From Planctomycetota bacterium (GTDB taxonomy: Bacteria > Planctomycetota > UBA1135), in the NCBI GenBank assembly GCA_027623585.1, contig JAQBVK010000078.1:1-9301 (forward strand): DNA of 9,301 bases, written 5' to 3'. Numbering within the stretch: position 1 is the stretch's first letter; every line of letters begins with the position of its first letter. The notes under the pieces were generated by a model. That model made no database searches, was not told where the DNA came from, and worked only from the letters and a program-made list of their open reading frames with translations. Shown in pieces: positions 6,403 through 9,301 of the stretch. The position numbers and the translations under genes are program-made.

Positions 6403-8052
6403 GCGCAAGACTGGCACGGTCCGCGCGCCGCCGCTGGCGCGCGGATCGGACACCGCGATCCAGGTGTCGCCGTCGCGGAAGATCGCGTTGACGTCGCCGA
6501 TGCCGCGATGTTCCGACCACTCCTGCCCCCAGCGCGTGAGTTGCACGCGCGCAGAGGGCGAGAGTAGACCAGACTCCAATCGCAGCGTCGGTGGAAGATC
6601 TTGGCGGTGGGCGCGCGGCGCCGCGACGGCTTCCGCCGGGCCCAGGCCGAACACGTAACGGTTCAACAGAACGTACATCACAGCTGAGAGGATTCTCGGG
6701 CCGCCCGGTGAGCCGACCACCGCCTCGACCACGCCGTCGCGCATGACGATCACCGGGCTCATTGAAGAGAGCGGACGATGGCCCGGCGCGATCGCGTTGT
6801 ACTCACCCTGCACCAGGCCGTATTGGTTCGGGCGACCCGGTGCGGCGGCGAAGTCGTCCATCTCGTTGTTCATCAGGAATCCGCCGGGCGCCATCACCTT
6901 CGCGCCGAAGCCACCGTTCAAGGTGGTGGTGCAGGACACCGCGCCGCCTTGCGCGTCGGTCACCGAGAAGTGCGTGGTCTGCATCGACTCAGGCCGCACC
7001 GCACCGCTGGCCGCGAGATCCTCCGTGGAGGTGACGTGCCCGGGCGCGAGCCGCGCGCGCCGCGCGCTGAGCCGCGCGGGCGCAACCAACCCGGCCGCGT
7101 CGAAGTCGAAGCCGGCCGGATCGCCGAGCCAGCGGTTGCGATCGGCAAAGGCGTGCGCCGAAGCCTCGGCGATCAGCAGGATCGCGCGCGGATCGCTCCG
7201 GCCCCAGCGCTCGAGGGGAAAGGCCTCGAGCACCGTGAGCGTCTGCTGAAGGAAAACTCCGCCGCTCGAAGGCGGAGAAGCAGCGAGCACTTCACAACCG
7301 CGCCACGCGAAACGATGCACCGGACGCAAGGCGGGCTGGTAGTCGCGGAAGTCTTCGGCAGCGAGGATCCCCCCCCCTGCGCGACTCGCCGTGATGATGG
7401 CCTCCACGAGCGCGCCGCCGCGCAGAGCGGCTTCGCCTTCGGCGCCGATGCGCGCGAGGGTATCGGCAAGCGCCCTTTGCACGCAGAGCGACCCCGGAGC
7501 GAGCGGCGAGCCGTCCGCCGAGTAGAACACCGCGCGCGCGACGGGATCGAGTGCGAGTTGTGCCGCTGCGTCTTCGAGATCGAGGAATAGGTCTTGGTCC
7601 ACCACGAAGCCCTCGCGTGCTAGGCGCTCCGCCGGGGCGACGAGTACTGCCCAGGGCAGAGAGCCCCAACGATCGTGGGCTTCCGCCAGGCCGGGAACTG
7701 CGCCGGGCACCGCCACCGCGCGCCAGCCATAGGTCGCAGCCTCACGATCGACGGCGCCGGCCGCGTCGCGATAGAGGTTTTGGTGCGCGGCGGCCGGCGC
7801 GGTCTCGCGGAAGTCGAGGTACCAAGCTTCGCCCTCCGGAGAGCGATAGAGAAAGAATCCGCCGCCGCCGAGATTGCCGGCGACCGGATAGGTCACCGCG
7901 AGCGCGAAGTGCGCGGCGATGGCAGCGTCCACCGCGTTGCCGCCGCGTGCGAGGATCGAGGCGGCGGCCTCCGTCGCTTGTTCCTCTGAGGTCGCGATCG
8001 CGCCGCTTTGCGCGAGCAGCGCAGCGAGCACCAGTGCAAGCGCGCCCATCAC
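6400..8052 (-). CDS. ggt: Gamma-glutamyltranspeptidase (glutathione hydrolase), exported
   Basis: The 550-residue precursor is an N-terminal-nucleophile hydrolase that cleaves or transfers gamma-glutamyl groups from glutathione and related peptides, normally outside the inner membrane. A hydrophobic leader (about 2-14) is followed by the family's ATEAAxxILxxGGNAVDAA region, the substrate arginine R82 in DFRETAP, the autoprocessing and nucleophile T359 in QTTHFS, NNEMDDF, S429-S430 in PLSSMSP and the oxyanion glycines in GSPGGP (447-452). Self-cleavage before T359 should give large and small subunits. The leader lacks a basic n-region, and an in-frame TAA directly precedes the start, so no longer form is possible. 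Start is GTG 8052-8050 or the adjacent ATG 8049-8047; both overlap the upstream stop TGA, indicating coupling. A 9-G run encodes G226-G228. Confidence 0.95.
   Translation of the reverse strand: MMGALALVLAALLAQSGAIATSEEQATEAAASILARGGNAVDAAIAAHFALAVTYPVAGNLGGGGFFLYRSPEGEAWYLDFRETAPAAAHQNLYRDAAGAVDREAATYGWRAVAVPGAVPGLAEAHDRWGSLPWAVLVAPAERLAREGFVVDQDLFLDLEDAAAQLALDPVARAVFYSADGSPLAPGSLCVQRALADTLARIGAEGEAALRGGALVEAIITASRAGGGILAAEDFRDYQPALRPVHRFAWRGCEVLAASPPSSGGVFLQQTLTVLEAFPLERWGRSDPRAILLIAEASAHAFADRNRWLGDPAGFDFDAAGLVAPARLSARRARLAPGHVTSTEDLAASGAVRPESMQTTHFSVTDAQGGAVSCTTTLNGGFGAKVMAPGGFLMNNEMDDFAAAPGRPNQYGLVQGEYNAIAPGHRPLSSMSPVIVMRDGVVEAVVGSPGGPRILSAVMYVLLNRYVFGLGPAEAVAAPRAHRQDLPPTLRLESGLLSPSARVQLTRWGQEWSEHRGIGDVNAIFRDGDTWIAVSDPRASGGARTVPVLR
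7369..7377 (-). repeat. Poly-G tract (nine G on the coding strand) within ggt
   Basis: Nine consecutive C on the plus strand encode three GGG glycine codons (G226-G228) in ggt. Mononucleotide runs of this length are prone to slippage. A one-base change here would shift the frame upstream of the catalytic T359 and abolish the enzyme. The present length keeps the frame open, and glycine is expected around this position in the family (GGILxxED). Confidence 0.8.
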
Positions 8053-9301
8053 CGCTTAAGCATTCGCTGCAGTGATGTGCGCGCGGCGTCGTCCGCGAGG
8101 AAGAGTTCCACGCGCGCGCCGTCGCGCCGCACTTCGCGCAGATAGGGCGCGCGGGCGTGCGCGATCGCGAGCGCGGCTTCGAATTCCTCGGCGTCCGCTT
8201 CGGTGTCCCAAACCGTGATGGCGTGCGCCAGTCGCGCGCCGTCTTCACGCAGATAGCTGCGGTAGCGATCCCCTCCCCATCCGGCGGACGCAGGGTGGCG
8301 CAAGCCCATCGCGCCGAACTGCAGTTCGAGCGGAGTCGGGAGCCGCGGCACCGCGAGAAATGCGCAGCCGAGTTCGCCCAGAGTGTCTTCGTCGACGCAG
8401 CGCCAGTCGCCGCCCAACTCGGCGCTGCGGTCCGTGACCACGACGGCCAGCGGCGGATCGGTGAGCTTGGGGTCCCAGTACTTTTCCGGATGCAGGATCT
8501 GCTCGCTGGACTGCGGCGGCTCGGTGAACGCGCGGCGCAAGTCTTCGTCGCTGGGATTCTTGGTCACCGCTTCGAGCATGGTGCCGCCGCGCACCAGGAA
8601 CAGATTGCCCTCCATGTAGGGAAGCATCAAACCTGCCACCATTGCGAGCGGCGCGTCGTCCAGCGCCGCCATCTGCGTGCCGATCATGTCGGCAGGCATC
8701 AGCTCGCCTGGCGGAAGCCAGTCATTGGTCATGGCGCGCACCAAATAGAGATTCATTGCCGAGGTGGCGCTGCCTTCGACCACGCTGCGTAGCGCGAACA
8801 CGACGTCGGAGTTGTCCTCCGAGCTGTCCAGCATCGCTTCGAGCGGAAAATATTGGTCGTCGAGCGCGTGCTGCAACTCATGCGCCATGAGGATGTCGGC
8901 GAGCGGGCCGCCGGCGTAGCCCTCGATCAGCCAGAACTTGCTCTGCTTGGGGTCGTAGTAGCCGCCGACCGCAGCCTCGAGCAGCGCGCGCATCGTCTCC
9001 ATGAAGTCGTTGTCGTCCGGCAAGAAGCCGAACAAGATCGCGCTCGCCATTTTGCCCTCCATGACCTCGGGACCCCACTCCTCATCCATGCTCTCGTTCG
9101 CGTACTTGGTGAAGTCCGCCACGCTCTGGATGCCGGCCGCCACGGGATGGAGGAACTTCCAACCGCGAATTGTCTCGAGGCGCGGCAAGATGTCCGCAAC
9201 CTTGGCGTCCAACGCCGCCTGGTCGAAGACGACCACCGCAGCCGCGTCTTCCCCTTCGAGCGGAATTCGATACGGATCCTCTTGCGGAGCGGCCGTAGCG
9301 G
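8049..9301 (-). CDS. Putative exported zinc metallopeptidase (HExxH), 5' end outside window
   Basis: The frame stays open to the right edge, giving 416 codons in the window; a GTG at 9236-9234 could be taken as a start, but the upstream residues ATAAPQEDPYRIPLEGE look like the region just after a signal peptide, so the true start is probably outside. Counting from the first full codon, HELQH is at 140-144 (8882-8868), and E175 in VEGSAT (8777-8775) is a good candidate third zinc ligand, a gluzincin-like layout. YYDPKQ before the motif and a C-terminal part with GWGGDRYRSY and WDTEADAEEF resemble uncharacterised metallopeptidase-like proteins of GC-rich bacteria, as far as I recall. The substrate is unknown. 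Its TGA (8051-8049) overlaps the start of ggt, so the two are probably coupled and both exported, consistent with extracellular peptide breakdown. Confidence 0.75.
   Translation of the reverse strand, partial: ATAAPQEDPYRIPLEGEDAAAVVVFDQAALDAKVADILPRLETIRGWKFLHPVAAGIQSVADFTKYANESMDEEWGPEVMEGKMASAILFGFLPDDNDFMETMRALLEAAVGGYYDPKQSKFWLIEGYAGGPLADILMAHELQHALDDQYFPLEAMLDSSEDNSDVVFALRSVVEGSATSAMNLYLVRAMTNDWLPPGELMPADMIGTQMAALDDAPLAMVAGLMLPYMEGNLFLVRGGTMLEAVTKNPSDEDLRRAFTEPPQSSEQILHPEKYWDPKLTDPPLAVVVTDRSAELGGDWRCVDEDTLGELGCAFLAVPRLPTPLELQFGAMGLRHPASAGWGGDRYRSYLREDGARLAHAITVWDTEADAEEFEAALAIAHARAPYLREVRRDGARVELFLADDAARTSLQRMLKR

Noticed and set aside
9234..9236. GTG as the start of the metallopeptidase gene
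   Set aside because: The frame remains open to the window edge, and the residues before this codon look like a mature exported N-terminus, so the gene more probably begins outside the window.

Overview
This is a GC-rich bacterial chromosomal segment with densely packed genes. It contains one tRNA gene, four complete protein genes and a fifth gene that runs off the right edge. I see no insertion sequence, phage gene, CRISPR array or other sign of recent transfer. The organism cannot be fixed from the sequence alone. The high GC, the long exported protein made of carboxypeptidase-regulatory-like repeats, and the secreted HExxH metallopeptidase of a type I associate with uncultured Planctomycetota, Myxococcota or similar lineages suggest such a group, but this is a weak inference.

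Layout. Positions 22-98 (minus) hold tRNA-Asp(GUC) with an encoded CCA. A plausible sigma70-type promoter lies just upstream and overlaps the end of mazG. Also on the minus strand, queC (985-1677, queuosine precursor synthesis) is followed after 9 bp by mazG (139-975, nucleotide-pool sanitation). queC, mazG and the tRNA therefore read in one direction. tRNA-Asp(GUC) is one of the four tRNAs that receive queuosine. A 42-bp divergent gap (1678-1719) separates queC from mrp (1720-2757, plus strand), an Fe-S carrier-type P-loop ATPase that lacks the usual CxxC cluster motif. Three bp after mrp comes a 1208-residue membrane-anchored protein (2761-6387) built of about eleven tandem beta-sandwich repeats.

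Two minus-strand genes converge on it. A gamma-glutamyltranspeptidase (6400-8052) has its start overlapping the stop of a putative secreted zinc metallopeptidase (8049 to beyond 9301), so the two are probably translationally coupled. The 12-bp gap between the convergent operons is a perfect palindrome flanked by the two stop codons and may be a compact bidirectional terminator.

The genes form three functional groups: translation and nucleotide housekeeping (tRNA-Asp, queC, mazG, mrp), one exported repeat protein of unknown role, and a pair of exported peptide-processing enzymes. I do not see a convincing new multi-gene system. The best leads are the cysteine-less Mrp, the eleven-repeat protein next to it, the queC/tRNA-Asp arrangement, and a 9-G tract inside the transpeptidase gene.
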